A stretch of DNA of 45,972 bases from Bacteroides sp. (GCF_030151085.1 NZ_JASLER010000077.1:1-45972), one strand, 5' to 3'; shown: positions 7,200 through 15,849, numbered from the stretch's first letter. Notes: generated by a model not told the origin, from the sequence alone. Made by a program: numbers and translations.

Positions 7200-9467
7200 A
7201 TGAAACTTTATATTATATCAAACAGGCTACCCGTAAAAGCAGCTAACACTGATGGAACATTTGTTTTCTCACGTAGTGAGGGTGGTGTTGCTACTGGATT
7301 GGATTCTCTTCAGACTTCTTATGAGAAGCATTGGATAGGCTGGCCGGGATTATGCGTAAACAAGGACGAAGACAAACAGGAAATTACAGAGAAACTACAG
7401 GACATGAACTTTCATCCGGTTTTTCTGTCCGAGATGCATATTCAGAACTATTACGAAGGCTATAGTAACAGCACTATTTGGCCTCTATGTCACTATTTTT
7501 ATGTATATACATTATATAAGAATAGTTTCTGGCAATCTTACCAACAAGTGAACCGGCTATTCTGTGATGAAATCTGCCGGATTATACGTCCTGGCGATAA
7601 AGTATGGATTCAAGATTATCAACTGATGTTACTTCCCGGTATGCTGAGAAAAGTATATCCTGACCTTTGTATAGGCTATTTTCATCACATCCCATTTCCT
7701 GACTATGAACTTTTCCGCATACTTCCCGAAGGAGCTGAAATACTGAAAGGTTTGCTAGGAGCGGATTTCATCTCATTTCATACCCACGACTATATGCGCC
7801 ATTTTGTTGGTACTGTAGAACGAGTACTGCATGTCGAATTCAAACTGGACGAAGTGCAAATGGGAAACAGGGTTGTGAGAGTGGATGCATTGCCGATGGG
7901 TGTAAATTACGAACTATATCATAATGCCGCCCTAAAACCGGAAGTACAACAAGCCATCGAGAATACGCGGAAGTTATTCGGCAATCATAAACTGATTCTT
8001 TCTGTGGATAGATTGGATTATAGCAAAGGGATTCTTCACCGTTTGTATGGCTTTTCCACCTTTCTTGAGCATCATCCCGAATATCATGGAAAAGTGACCT
8101 TAGCAATGATTATTGTTCCTTCGCGTGACCAAGTGGGTAGTTATGCCGACCTCAAAGCAAAGATTGACGAAGAAATAGGTTCCATTAACGGACGATACTC
8201 CACTATAAACTGGACTCCGGTCTGTTATTTCTATCATGGCTTTTCACTGGAAGAACTCACCGCCATGTATTTTGTAGCCGATGTAGCATTAGTAACTCCG
8301 TTGCGCGACGGAATGAATCTGGTTGCTAAGGAATATATAGCTACCAAACGGGATAATCCCGGTGTACTCATTCTCAGTGAAATGGCTGGTGCAGCAGTCG
8401 AACTGACAGATGCCATTCAAATTAATCCGAATGATATCGAACAGATAGAAAAAGCTATCTGTCAAGCGCTTGAAATGCCTGTAGCCGAACAGGAAAACCG
8501 TCTACAACGTATGCAAAGTATCTTGTCTAAGCAGACTGTTAACAAATGGGCAGCCGACTTTGTGTGCGGATTGAACGGTACTTATCAAAAGAATGAAGAA
8601 CTTCGGAAGAAACGCCTCGTAGCTGCTACTATTGCACAAATCAAACAAAAGTATGATCAGGCGAAACAGCGGCTTATACTTTTAGATTACGATGGAACAT
8701 TGGCTGCCTTCACATCACGCCCGGAAGATGCTAAACCAACTCCTGAACTCCTTGCCCTGTTACAGCACTTGGCCAATGACTCTGCGAACCATGTTGTTAT
8801 CAATAGTGGTCGGGACCAACTTACTTTGGAACAATGGTTGGGGGCACTTCCTATTTCGATGGCTGCTGAGCATGGGGCTTTTTATAAAGAGACTGGTGTC
8901 TGGCACAACAATATAAGGAAGATAGATTGGGGTACGGGTATAATGTCCATTCTACAACTGTTTGTAAGTAAGACCCCACGTTCACATTGGGAAATGAAAG
9001 AGACTGCTCTGGTATGGCACTATAGGGAAAGTGATACTTGGTTGGGCACTTTACGTGCACAGCAGTTGGTCAACGCATTGCTGTCTATCTGTACCAGGCA
9101 GAAACTGCAAATTATGCAAGGCAATAAGGTGGTTGAAATCAAGTCGCCGGAATACAATAAAGGGTCTGAGATAAACCGGTTGTTATCCGGGAAGTCGTAC
9201 GATTTTGTAATGGCAATGGGCGACGACGTAACGGACGATGACATGTTTCAGGCATTACCCAAGAATGCTATCACTATAAAAATAGGTAGTGTGTCTGAAG
9301 CGGCTAATTATAATTTGCTATTCCAGAAGGATGTACTTCCTTTTTTGCAGTCTCTTATAAACAAACAGGAAAGTGCTTCAGCCCGTGGTGCAAACAAGAA
9401 TTATCTTGTTTCAGCATTCAATTTTTTGAATGACTTACTGAAGCCTGCTAAAAACAAAAAACAATGA
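7200..9467 (+). CDS. Bifunctional trehalose-6-phosphate synthase/phosphatase (OtsA-OtsB fusion)
   Basis: The protein has 755 residues from the ATG at 7200 and joins two enzymes. The GT20 synthase (about 1-470) makes trehalose-6-phosphate from UDP-glucose and glucose-6-phosphate. It shows SNRLPVKA, GGVATGLDSL, WIGWPG, NSTIWPLCHY, WIQDYQLMLLPGMLR, GYFHHIPFP, DRLDYSKGI and LRDGMNLVAKEY. The HAD phosphatase (about 495-730) has LLDYDGTLAAF, INSGRD, AEHGAF and GDDVTDDDMF. The reading frame is open to an ATG at 7158, but the family starts at MKLYIISNRLPV, so 7200 is preferred. The stop overlaps the GH15 gene by 4 nt (ATGA), implying coupled translation. Trehalose synthesis for stress protection is the expected role. 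Confidence 0.95.
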   Translation: MKLYIISNRLPVKAANTDGTFVFSRSEGGVATGLDSLQTSYEKHWIGWPGLCVNKDEDKQEITEKLQDMNFHPVFLSEMHIQNYYEGYSNSTIWPLCHYFYVYTLYKNSFWQSYQQVNRLFCDEICRIIRPGDKVWIQDYQLMLLPGMLRKVYPDLCIGYFHHIPFPDYELFRILPEGAEILKGLLGADFISFHTHDYMRHFVGTVERVLHVEFKLDEVQMGNRVVRVDALPMGVNYELYHNAALKPEVQQAIENTRKLFGNHKLILSVDRLDYSKGILHRLYGFSTFLEHHPEYHGKVTLAMIIVPSRDQVGSYADLKAKIDEEIGSINGRYSTINWTPVCYFYHGFSLEELTAMYFVADVALVTPLRDGMNLVAKEYIATKRDNPGVLILSEMAGAAVELTDAIQINPNDIEQIEKAICQALEMPVAEQENRLQRMQSILSKQTVNKWAADFVCGLNGTYQKNEELRKKRLVAATIAQIKQKYDQAKQRLILLDYDGTLAAFTSRPEDAKPTPELLALLQHLANDSANHVVINSGRDQLTLEQWLGALPISMAAEHGAFYKETGVWHNNIRKIDWGTGIMSILQLFVSKTPRSHWEMKETALVWHYRESDTWLGTLRAQQLVNALLSICTRQKLQIMQGNKVVEIKSPEYNKGSEINRLLSGKSYDFVMAMGDDVTDDDMFQALPKNAITIKIGSVSEAANYNLLFQKDVLPFLQSLINKQESASARGANKNYLVSAFNFLNDLLKPAKNKKQ

Positions 9468-11248
9468 ATAATCTGAATTACGGAGTGATAGGCAATTGCC
9501 GTACGGCTGCCCTTGTTTCTCAAACAGGAAATATTGAATGGTTATGTTTCCCCGATTTTGATTCTCCTTCTGTTTTCGCTTCTTTGCTTGATAAAGAGAA
9601 AGGGGGAGAATTCGGCTTTGAGGTATCGGACAATTATCATATAACTCAAAGCTATGTGCCTCATACGAACATCCTTTCCACGCTATTTTCTTCTGAAGAG
9701 GGAGAATTTGTAGTTCTCGACTTTATGCCCTGTTATCCTAATGGTACGGGGGAATATTTGCCGGCAGAAATCTATCGTTATATACGATGGATAAAAGGAA
9801 AACCACGCTTCAAAGTAAATTATCATCCGGCTCCGAACTATGCGCGGGGCAAGGTAATTTTCAATATCACTCCAAAGTATATTGAAACTTATGGCTCGGT
9901 AGATAATAAAGACAGGCAATATTTATATTCTTCCTTGTCACTTTCGGATATTTCAGAGAAGAAAGAAGTTGTACTCGAAAAAGATGAATTCATGTTGCTC
10001 TCTTATAACGAGAAAGTGATTGAAGTTGATATTGAACGAGAAAAAATAGAATATTGCCGTACGTTGGTATTCTGGCTGAACTGGACTAACCGAAGTAAAA
10101 AATACCTTCAATACAATGACGTGATTGAACGTAGTTTGTTAGTTTTGAAATTGATGTCTTACTACAACGGTGCAGTGTTGGCAGCGTTAACTACCAGTTT
10201 GCCTGAATTGGTGGGGGATGTACGCAATTGGGATTATCGTTTCTGTTGGCTCCGTGATGCTTCCATGTCCATCGAAACCTTGTTCCAAATAGGCTATGCC
10301 GATGCAGCTAGGCGTTTCATGAAGTTTATTCAGACAACATTCGTCTCCAAACATGAATATCAGATAATGTATGGAATTCATGGCGAACATAAACTGACGG
10401 AAATCATACTCGAACATCTATCCGGTTATAAGAATTCCCAACCGGTGAGGATAGGGAATGATGCTTATCATCAAAAACAGAATGACTCTTATGGGTATCT
10501 GATGGATTTGATTTATCAATATTACCAACTCATGCCTGGTTCGCTGGACGAAATAGAAGACATGTGGGAAATGGTGAAAAATATCCTGTTGACAGTGATG
10601 GAAGACTGGACAAAGCCCGATAAAGGAATTTGGGAAATCAGAGGAGAAAAGCAGCATTTTGTTTCTTCAAAAGTGATGTGCTGGGTTGCCCTTGACCGCG
10701 GAGCGAAAATAGCCCGGATGTTGGAGAAGTATAGCTATAGTGACTATTGGCAGTGTGAAGCGGATAAAATACGGCAGGAAGTGATGGAGCGTGGTTGGAA
10801 AGAGCAGATTCAAAGTTTCTCTCAGACGTATGAAAACGTGGTTATGGATTCCTCATTATTATTAATGGAGTCTTACGGATTTATTGATGCCAATGATATT
10901 CGGTATCATAAAACAGTAGATGCCGTTAAAAATGCACTTCTTCATGAAGGATTGATGTATCGTTACAATGGTGAAGATGATTTCGGACTACCTGCATCAG
11001 CTTTTACTATCTGTACTTTCTGGCTTATACGTGCCATGTTCGTGACCGGACAAAAGAAAGAAGCAAGATGCTTGTTTGATGAAGTCTTGAAATATTCCAA
11101 TCATCTCGGGCTCTTCAGCGAGGATATTGACTTCAATACAAAAGAATTACTTGGGAATTTTCCACAGGCATATTCCCACTTGGCATTAATAAAAACAGCA
11201 ATTCTGTTCACGGAAGAGACGAAACGTTTTCCTTTTATACGTCCTTAG
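9464..11248 (+). CDS. Glycoside hydrolase family 15 protein (glucoamylase/trehalase-like)
   Basis: The 594 residues match bacterial GH15 proteins in length and layout. The N-terminal domain has MNNLNYGVIGNCRTAALVSQTGNIEWLCFPDFDSPSVF, and the (alpha/alpha)6 barrel begins around DYRFCWLRDASMSIETL near residue 255. No signal peptide is present, so it is cytoplasmic. GH15 enzymes release glucose from alpha-glucans, and some bacterial members cleave trehalose. The overlap with the trehalose synthase/phosphatase gene makes trehalose or a related glucan the likely substrate (inference). The two catalytic glutamates were not assigned residue by residue. Confidence 0.88.
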   Translation: MNNLNYGVIGNCRTAALVSQTGNIEWLCFPDFDSPSVFASLLDKEKGGEFGFEVSDNYHITQSYVPHTNILSTLFSSEEGEFVVLDFMPCYPNGTGEYLPAEIYRYIRWIKGKPRFKVNYHPAPNYARGKVIFNITPKYIETYGSVDNKDRQYLYSSLSLSDISEKKEVVLEKDEFMLLSYNEKVIEVDIEREKIEYCRTLVFWLNWTNRSKKYLQYNDVIERSLLVLKLMSYYNGAVLAALTTSLPELVGDVRNWDYRFCWLRDASMSIETLFQIGYADAARRFMKFIQTTFVSKHEYQIMYGIHGEHKLTEIILEHLSGYKNSQPVRIGNDAYHQKQNDSYGYLMDLIYQYYQLMPGSLDEIEDMWEMVKNILLTVMEDWTKPDKGIWEIRGEKQHFVSSKVMCWVALDRGAKIARMLEKYSYSDYWQCEADKIRQEVMERGWKEQIQSFSQTYENVVMDSSLLLMESYGFIDANDIRYHKTVDAVKNALLHEGLMYRYNGEDDFGLPASAFTICTFWLIRAMFVTGQKKEARCLFDEVLKYSNHLGLFSEDIDFNTKELLGNFPQAYSHLALIKTAILFTEETKRFPFIRP

Positions 11249-11277
11249 CTGTATTAACTTCGAACTATTTAAGAAGA

Positions 11278-11376
11278 ATGGATAAAAATATAATAGGAAT
11301 AAGTGCAGGAATTATTTGGAAACTTCTGAATGATAACGCTTACTCAGAAGAAGATGATGATGCGTTATACGGTTAG
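11278..11376 (+). pseudogene. Short remnant of a DUF2582-like winged-helix protein
   Basis: A 32-codon ORF begins MDKNIIGISAGIIWKLLND. This resembles the start of the small winged-helix proteins with DUF2582 (typically 65-80 residues, beginning NKELIGIxAGxIW). After about 20 residues the similarity stops, and an acidic tail (SEEDDDALYG) ends at TAG 11374-11376. It is either a truncated gene or a very small protein. It has a purine-rich stretch before the ATG and lies 29 nt after the GH15 gene. The family link is from memory. Confidence 0.4.
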
Positions 11377-11504
11377 GAGTTGAGTATCATATAATACTTA
11401 ATAGTGTAGTTTTATTATAAATTTGCAGCAGTAGGTGGTGAGGGGGAAGAAGCTATATTTAGCATTAGTGTCTTCCCTTTTATCCGTATAGGTTACAGAC
11501 TTTT

Positions 11505-11610
11505 CTTGAAACGGCTATTTTTTGCCACCTACTAGAAAAAGAAATCCCTGATAATCAAGAATTTTTGGGGATTTGCTTGATTTTTCTTCTCTTCTCAATG
11601 ATCCGCCTGG
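11505..11610 (-). repeat. Left copy of tRNA-Lys 3'-flank repeat
   Basis: From CTTGAAACGGCTATTTT to TGATCCGC (11599-11606) this stretch aligns with 13817-13923, with a few substitutions and two indels. It retains a hairpin (AAATCCC at 11542-11548 pairing with GGGATTT at 11568-11574) and the last 8 bases of the tRNA-Lys gene in the same orientation. The rest of the tRNA is not recognisable beyond it. Confidence 0.6.
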
Positions 11611-11708
11611 TTCATGAATTAGGCGGTATATTTTCTAAAAAACATTCTCTTTGGAATTATAAGCCTTGCAATGAAAAGTTTGAGATAAAAACAATATATC
11701 TCCCTGAC

Positions 11709-11727
11709 TAGTTGATAAAGTCAACTA
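11709..11727. promoter_or_regulatory. Operator-like palindrome before the first MarR-GNAT gene
   Basis: Perfect 7-bp arms TAGTTGA and TCAACTA are separated by 5 bp. The site lies just upstream of the -7 box TATCTTTG (11735-11742) and overlaps the -33 region. MarR dimers bind such palindromes, so autorepression is the natural reading (inference). Confidence 0.5.
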
Positions 11728-11734
11728 ATTATTT

Positions 11735-11742
11735 TATCTTTG
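11735..11742 (+). promoter_or_regulatory. Bacteroides -7 box of the first MarR-GNAT gene
   Basis: TATCTTTG fits TAnnTTTG. The ATG at 11747 is only 4 nt downstream, so the transcript would have almost no leader, or the start used is slightly further in. Confidence 0.5.
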
Positions 11743-11746
11743 TGCG

Positions 11747-12685
11747 ATGAAACAAGAGCATGTTAATAGTATAAGAGCTTTTAATAGGTACTATACAAAG
11801 TTATTAGGCGTACTTAACAAGTATTATTTAGGAAGTGAATTTGGACTTCCTGAGATTCGCATCATTCAGGATGTTTATTTGCACCCTGATAGAAGCTCTA
11901 AAGATATATCCAGTGAGTTAAATATGGATAAAGGTTTGTTGTCCCGTTTATTAAAACAACTTGAACAAAAAGGGTATATATTTCGAAAGGGAACAGAAAA
12001 AGATAACCGCATGGGATTAATAAATCTAACGGAAAAAGGATGTGAAATTTATCATCACTTAAATGCTGCGGCTAATCAATCTGTGGAAGAAACCTTTATG
12101 CACCTGAACGATAACCAGCTACAAGAGTTAATAAATAGTATGAATTTTATCTATAATACCATAAATGAAATGGAAACAAATCTTGTGGTTAAGAATGTTG
12201 TACCAATTGTCATACGCCCAATAGAAGAAGAAGATAATACTTCAATTGCCTATATACTCCGTGCTTCGGTTGAAGAACATGATGCTCCTAAGGTGGGTAC
12301 TTTTTATGACGACCCACACACTGATATTATGTTCCAAACTTTTAATATAAAAGATGCAGAGTATTGGGTGGTGGAATGTAATGGCACAATATTGGGTGGT
12401 GGCGGTTTTTATCCAACTAAAGGTTTACCAAAGGGGTATGCTGAATTGTCAAAATTCCATTTTAGCCCGGAGCTTAGAGGGAAAGGCATTGGAAAGCGTC
12501 TGCTTCAATTAATAGAACAACGAGCAATAAAAGCTGGATATACACATCTGTATATTGTTTCTTATCATCAGTTTGGAAATGCGGTTGCAATGTATGAAAA
12601 ATATGGGTATGAATATATAAGCAGTGCATTAGATCAGTCAGGACTTTATCAGGATGCCCCATTTCATATGCTGAAAGAGTTATAA
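11747..12685 (+). CDS. MarR family regulator fused to GNAT acetyltransferase (copy 1)
   Basis: The protein has 312 residues in two parts. Residues 1-145 are a MarR winged-helix domain (EIRIIQDVYLHPDRSSKDISSELNMDKGLLSRLLKQLEQKGYIFRK, then DNRMGLINLTEKG for the wing). Residues of about 155-312 are a GNAT acetyltransferase with the acetyl-CoA loop in LRGKGIGKRLL and a C-terminal MYEKYGYEYI strand. Such fusions are predicted to bind DNA and acetylate a small molecule or protein; the ligand is unknown. A second gene of the same design follows after 86 nt. An operator-like palindrome and a -7 box lie directly upstream, suggesting autoregulation. AT-rich codon usage and the flanking tRNA repeats hint at acquisition. 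Confidence 0.9.
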   Translation: MKQEHVNSIRAFNRYYTKLLGVLNKYYLGSEFGLPEIRIIQDVYLHPDRSSKDISSELNMDKGLLSRLLKQLEQKGYIFRKGTEKDNRMGLINLTEKGCEIYHHLNAAANQSVEETFMHLNDNQLQELINSMNFIYNTINEMETNLVVKNVVPIVIRPIEEEDNTSIAYILRASVEEHDAPKVGTFYDDPHTDIMFQTFNIKDAEYWVVECNGTILGGGGFYPTKGLPKGYAELSKFHFSPELRGKGIGKRLLQLIEQRAIKAGYTHLYIVSYHQFGNAVAMYEKYGYEYISSALDQSGLYQDAPFHMLKEL

Positions 12686-12771
12686 ATAACTATGAGGATT
12701 TGCACATGTTAGAAAAGTTTTCCACATTTATGTAACTGATTACGTATTTACTTAAATAAAACCGATAGAAT

Positions 12772-13725
12772 ATGGATTTTTTTAATCAAACAGGTAAAAT
12801 GGCAATTGGTAGTAGGTTACGGATGTTAACCGATAGAATAACTAATGATGCCGAACTTATTCACAAAATGTATGGAATAGATATTCGTGCAAAATGGTTT
12901 CCTGTCTTTTTCGTATTAGCGCATGGTGAAGCAAAAACAATTACTACTATCGCAAAAGAAATAGGGCATTCACATCCTTCGGTTAGTAACATTGTAAAAG
13001 AAATGGTTGCAAGAGGAATTGTAAAGGAGACAAAAGATAAGTCTGACGGAAGAAGAAACTTAATAATGCTATCTTCCCAAGGGAAAAAAATGTCAGAGAT
13101 ACTCACTGAGGAATGCTCTGATATGACTGTTACTATAGAAAATATTTCATCCGAAACGCATAATGATTTATGGCAAGCCATTGAAGAATGGGAATGTTTA
13201 TTATCAAGTAAATCATTACTGGAACGTGTAAAAGAGGTAAAAAAACAAAGAGAAAGTAAGGATGTTAAAATAACACTTTATGAACCTTGTTATCAAGAAG
13301 CTTTCAAATCGCTCAGTGAAGAATGGATAAACAAATACTTCAAAATGGAAGAAACAGATTATGCGGCAGTCAATAATCCCAAAGAGCTTATATTAGACAA
13401 AGGAGGAGAAATATTTGTAGCACTTTATAAAAATGAACCTGTTGGTGTTTGTGCTTTGCTTAAAATGAATGATGAACATTATGATTATGAATTGTCTAAA
13501 CTTGCTGTTAGTCCTAAAGTTCAAGGAAAAGGAATCGGACTTCTTTTAGGGCAGGCAGTTATTAATAGGACCAAAGAATTAGGGGGGAGAAATCTGTATT
13601 TAGAGAGTAACACTGTTTTAAAACCGGCAATTCATATCTATGAGAAATTAGGTTTCAAAAAAGTCTTTGGACATAACACATCTTATCAGAGATGTAATAT
13701 TCAAATGGAATTGGCAATAAAATGA
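12772..13725 (+). CDS. MarR family regulator fused to GNAT acetyltransferase (copy 2)
   Basis: The 317-residue protein has the same plan as its neighbour but is clearly diverged. The MarR part spans about 1-150 (AKTITTIAKEIGHSHPSVSNIVKEMVARGIVKETKDKSDGRRNLIMLSSQGKKM). The GNAT part covers about 160-317, with LAVSPKVQGKGIGLLLGQ binding acetyl-CoA and HIYEKLGFKKVFG at the end. The low sequence similarity suggests an old duplication or separate gain rather than a recent tandem copy. It lies 86 nt after copy 1 with no terminator seen between, so both may be co-transcribed. A strong hairpin at 13761-13797 follows. The acetylated substrate is unknown. Confidence 0.9.
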   Translation: MDFFNQTGKMAIGSRLRMLTDRITNDAELIHKMYGIDIRAKWFPVFFVLAHGEAKTITTIAKEIGHSHPSVSNIVKEMVARGIVKETKDKSDGRRNLIMLSSQGKKMSEILTEECSDMTVTIENISSETHNDLWQAIEEWECLLSSKSLLERVKEVKKQRESKDVKITLYEPCYQEAFKSLSEEWINKYFKMEETDYAAVNNPKELILDKGGEIFVALYKNEPVGVCALLKMNDEHYDYELSKLAVSPKVQGKGIGLLLGQAVINRTKELGGRNLYLESNTVLKPAIHIYEKLGFKKVFGHNTSYQRCNIQMELAIK

Positions 13726-13760
13726 GTTAAATGATATGGTGAGTAAGGAAAGATGCAAAT

Positions 13761-13797
13761 TCGTGGGACTTTTTTTGATTAAATTTTAGTCCCACGA
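13761..13797 (+). terminator. Terminator hairpin after the MarR-GNAT pair
   Basis: Ten-bp arms TCGTGGGACT (13761-13770) and AGTCCCACGA (13788-13797) are separated by a T/A-rich 17-nt loop, 35 nt after the stop of copy 2. There is no long T-tract after the stem. Confidence 0.6.
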
Positions 13798-13816
13798 TTT
13801 ATCCACCGATAATATG

Positions 13817-13923
13817 CTTGAAACGGCTATTTTCTGCTACCTGCTGGAAAAAAGAAACCCCTGATGGCGTTTGATTATCAGGGGTTTGCTTGATTTTTCT
13901 TTTGTTTTCAGTGATCCGCTTGG
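13817..13923 (-). repeat. Right copy of tRNA-Lys 3'-flank repeat
   Basis: This copy is contiguous with the intact tRNA-Lys gene and includes its terminator and last bases. With the copy at 11505-11610 in the same orientation it brackets the two MarR-GNAT genes. Confidence 0.6.
13855..13887 (-). terminator. Intrinsic terminator of tRNA-Lys
   Basis: AAACCCCTGAT (13855-13865) pairs with ATCAGGGGTTT (13877-13887). On the minus strand the stem is followed by a run of T residues (CTTTTTT), 24 nt past the tRNA 3' end. Confidence 0.75.
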
Positions 13924-13984
13924 GGCTCGAACCCAAGACCCCAACATTAAAAGTGTTGTGCTCTACCTGCTGAGCTAGCGAATC
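13912..13984 (-). tRNA. tRNA-Lys (anticodon TTT)
   Basis: The minus strand folds as a full cloverleaf of 73 nt. The acceptor is GATTCGC/GCGGATC (one T-G pair) with discriminator A. The D arm is GCTC/GAGC, the anticodon stem CAACA/TGTTG with loop CTTTTAA (anticodon TTT), and the T arm TTGGG/CCCAA with loop TTCGAGC. CCA is not encoded. A terminator hairpin follows. Part of its 3' end is duplicated near 11.6 kb, which marks it as a probable past insertion or duplication point. Confidence 0.93.
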
Positions 13985-14088
13985 AATCCTTTATTGCTGT
14001 TAAGCGGGTGCAAAGATAGGTACTTTTATTGAAAATGCAAGGGAATAAAAGAAAAAAGTTTGCATTAATTATTCTGTATACCCTTTCT

Positions 14089-15195
14089 TTATTGATTATC
14101 AGTAGGTTCTATGCTGCGAAAATTTTCCTTGTTAATGATGAAACGTTGATAGTATGAAATCATTAGAGTCGTAAGTGGAAGAGCTATGATCATGCCTAAC
14201 ATTCCCATTAGTGAGCCCCAAATTGACAAGGATAATAGGATAATGGCAGGATTCAAACCTGTAATTTTACCCATAACGCGTGGGACAATGATCCCGTCTT
14301 GGATAGCTTGTACAACTGCGAATACGGCAGTGGCTGAAGCTATGATGATCCAAAAATTACCTCCTGTATCTGACGCTTTTAGTATAGCAAGTATAATCGT
14401 AGGGACAAACCCGATAATTTGTAAATAAGGCACCATGTTTAAAGCACCAATAAAAAGACCTAAACCTATTGCTAGTGGAAAATCAATAATTAGGAACCCA
14501 ATGCTGAAAAGGATGCCGACACAAAGAGCTACGAATGCCTGTCCTCTAAAATATTTGTTCATGCCATCTTTTACATCGTTTAGTAGTTCTACAACAAAAG
14601 GACGGTATTTTTGTGGTATAAGATGAGTCCAACCTTCAGAAATACTTTCATAATCTAATAATATAAAGACTATATATAAAAGTATTATGAAGAATGTAAA
14701 GAAGCTGAATAATAAGTTTATTGATTCTGATAATAATGCCCATAACCGAGGAACACCTTCTTTTATTGCATCCAATAAACTCTCTTCTTTGAATAGCCGA
14801 GTGATGAAATCAGAATCGATATTTTCCCGGAGAAATTCAGATAATGTTTTAGGAACGTTGCTATTGTAAGATCCACCGGAAAAGTATTCAATCAAAAGGT
14901 CTTGTACTCGTCCAAATTCTTGAATCATGGGAGGAACGAGTAAATAGAATGCTGTCCCACAAACTATCAATAGAGTAAACAAGGCACAAAATATGGAAAT
15001 AATTCGATATTTTAGTTTAAGTTTATATTGGAAAAATGTGACCAAAGGGTATATTAAGTAAGCAATCAGCCATGCTATGAAGAATGGTAACAGTACACTA
15101 CTTAATCGTTTAAGGAGCATGAGTATACCAATGATGATAAGTCCGAGGATGACACCACGAATAAAACTGTCGAATGTAATCTTTTTACGCTCCAT
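14089..15195 (-). CDS. AI-2E family transporter (TqsA/PerM-type membrane protein)
   Basis: The 368-residue protein has about seven to eight hydrophobic segments. It opens with a pair near residues 13-60 (VILGLIIIGILMLL, VLLPFFIAWLIAYLIYPLV) and has LFSFFTFFIILLYIVFILLDY in the middle. The conserved family block follows: FRGQAFVALCVGILFSIGFLIIDFPLAIGLGLFIGALNMVPYLQIIGFVP, then IIVPRVMGKITGLNPAIILLSLSIWGSLMGMLGMIIALPLTT. The family exports autoinducer-2 in some species and acts as a Na+/H+ antiporter in others, so the transported species is uncertain. It starts 28 nt after tdk on the same strand and is probably co-transcribed. It ends 105 nt from the tRNA-Lys gene. Confidence 0.9.
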   Translation of the reverse strand: MERKKITFDSFIRGVILGLIIIGILMLLKRLSSVLLPFFIAWLIAYLIYPLVTFFQYKLKLKYRIISIFCALFTLLIVCGTAFYLLVPPMIQEFGRVQDLLIEYFSGGSYNSNVPKTLSEFLRENIDSDFITRLFKEESLLDAIKEGVPRLWALLSESINLLFSFFTFFIILLYIVFILLDYESISEGWTHLIPQKYRPFVVELLNDVKDGMNKYFRGQAFVALCVGILFSIGFLIIDFPLAIGLGLFIGALNMVPYLQIIGFVPTIILAILKASDTGGNFWIIIASATAVFAVVQAIQDGIIVPRVMGKITGLNPAIILLSLSIWGSLMGMLGMIIALPLTTLMISYYQRFIINKENFRSIEPTDNQ

Positions 15196-15223
15196 AAGAC
15201 TCTGATTTTATTAAGTTGGACTA

Positions 15224-15826
15224 TTACTGTATGTTCTTTTGATCTTCTTTGATAGCCTGCTGATAACATTCCCGGCATAACGGTTCGTATTCAGCAGTTT
15301 CACCCAGCAAAACTTGTTTATCGTTTTTTACCGTGCGGTGGGAGAAAGATGCCAATTGTCCACATTTTACACAAATAGCATGTACTTTGGAGACTTCATC
15401 TGCAATGGCACATAGTCCTGGCATAGGACCGAATGGAACTCCACGGAAATCCATATCCAGCCCGGCGATTATGACACGTATTCCATTGTTTGCAAGTTGA
15501 TTACATACATCAATTAAACCATTATCAAAAAACTGTGCTTCGTCAATGCCAACAACATCGATTTCAGAAGTAAATAATAAAATACTTGCAGACGAATCTA
15601 TAGGAGTGGAAGCTATTGAATGACTATCATGGGATACTACGTCTGCGTCAGAATACCGTATATCAATGGCTGGTTTGTATATCTCTACTCGTTGCTTGGC
15701 AAATTTTGCACGTTTTAATCGTCGTATTAATTCCTCTGTTTTGCCGGAAAACATGGAGCCACAAATGACTTCAATTCTTCCTCTACGTTTGGTCTCTTGT
15801 ATGTGATCTTCCGAGAATACTACCAT
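15224..15826 (-). CDS. tdk: Thymidine kinase
   Basis: The 200-residue protein is a type II thymidine kinase, which phosphorylates thymidine to dTMP with ATP in nucleotide salvage. The P-loop is G23-SMFS-GKT (23-30), the catalytic glutamate is E96 in VVGIDEAQFF, and the C-terminal zinc ribbon has CVKCG and CREC pairs. Residues 1-16 before RGRIEVICG are a short extension common in Bacteroides. A -7 box TACTTTTG on the minus strand (15857-15850) lies about 24 nt upstream, which supports the ATG at 15826. The AI-2E family transporter gene follows on the same strand. Confidence 0.96.
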   Translation of the reverse strand: MVVFSEDHIQETKRRGRIEVICGSMFSGKTEELIRRLKRAKFAKQRVEIYKPAIDIRYSDADVVSHDSHSIASTPIDSSASILLFTSEIDVVGIDEAQFFDNGLIDVCNQLANNGIRVIIAGLDMDFRGVPFGPMPGLCAIADEVSKVHAICVKCGQLASFSHRTVKNDKQVLLGETAEYEPLCRECYQQAIKEDQKNIQ

Positions 15827-15849
15827 GGTTTTAGGTGTTATATTTAGCG

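Larger units (their letters stand above)
11377..11746. other. Intergenic region with a tRNA-flank repeat and marR promoter
   Basis: No gene is visible. The region contains the left copy of an imperfect repeat of about 100 bp (11505-11610) related to the tRNA-Lys 3' flank at 13817-13923, including a hairpin. It ends with the operator-like palindrome and -7 box of the first MarR-GNAT gene. Confidence 0.6.

Noticed and set aside
11731..13725. The MarR-GNAT pair as one recent tandem gene duplication
   Set aside because: The two proteins share architecture but little sequence, so recent duplication is unlikely.
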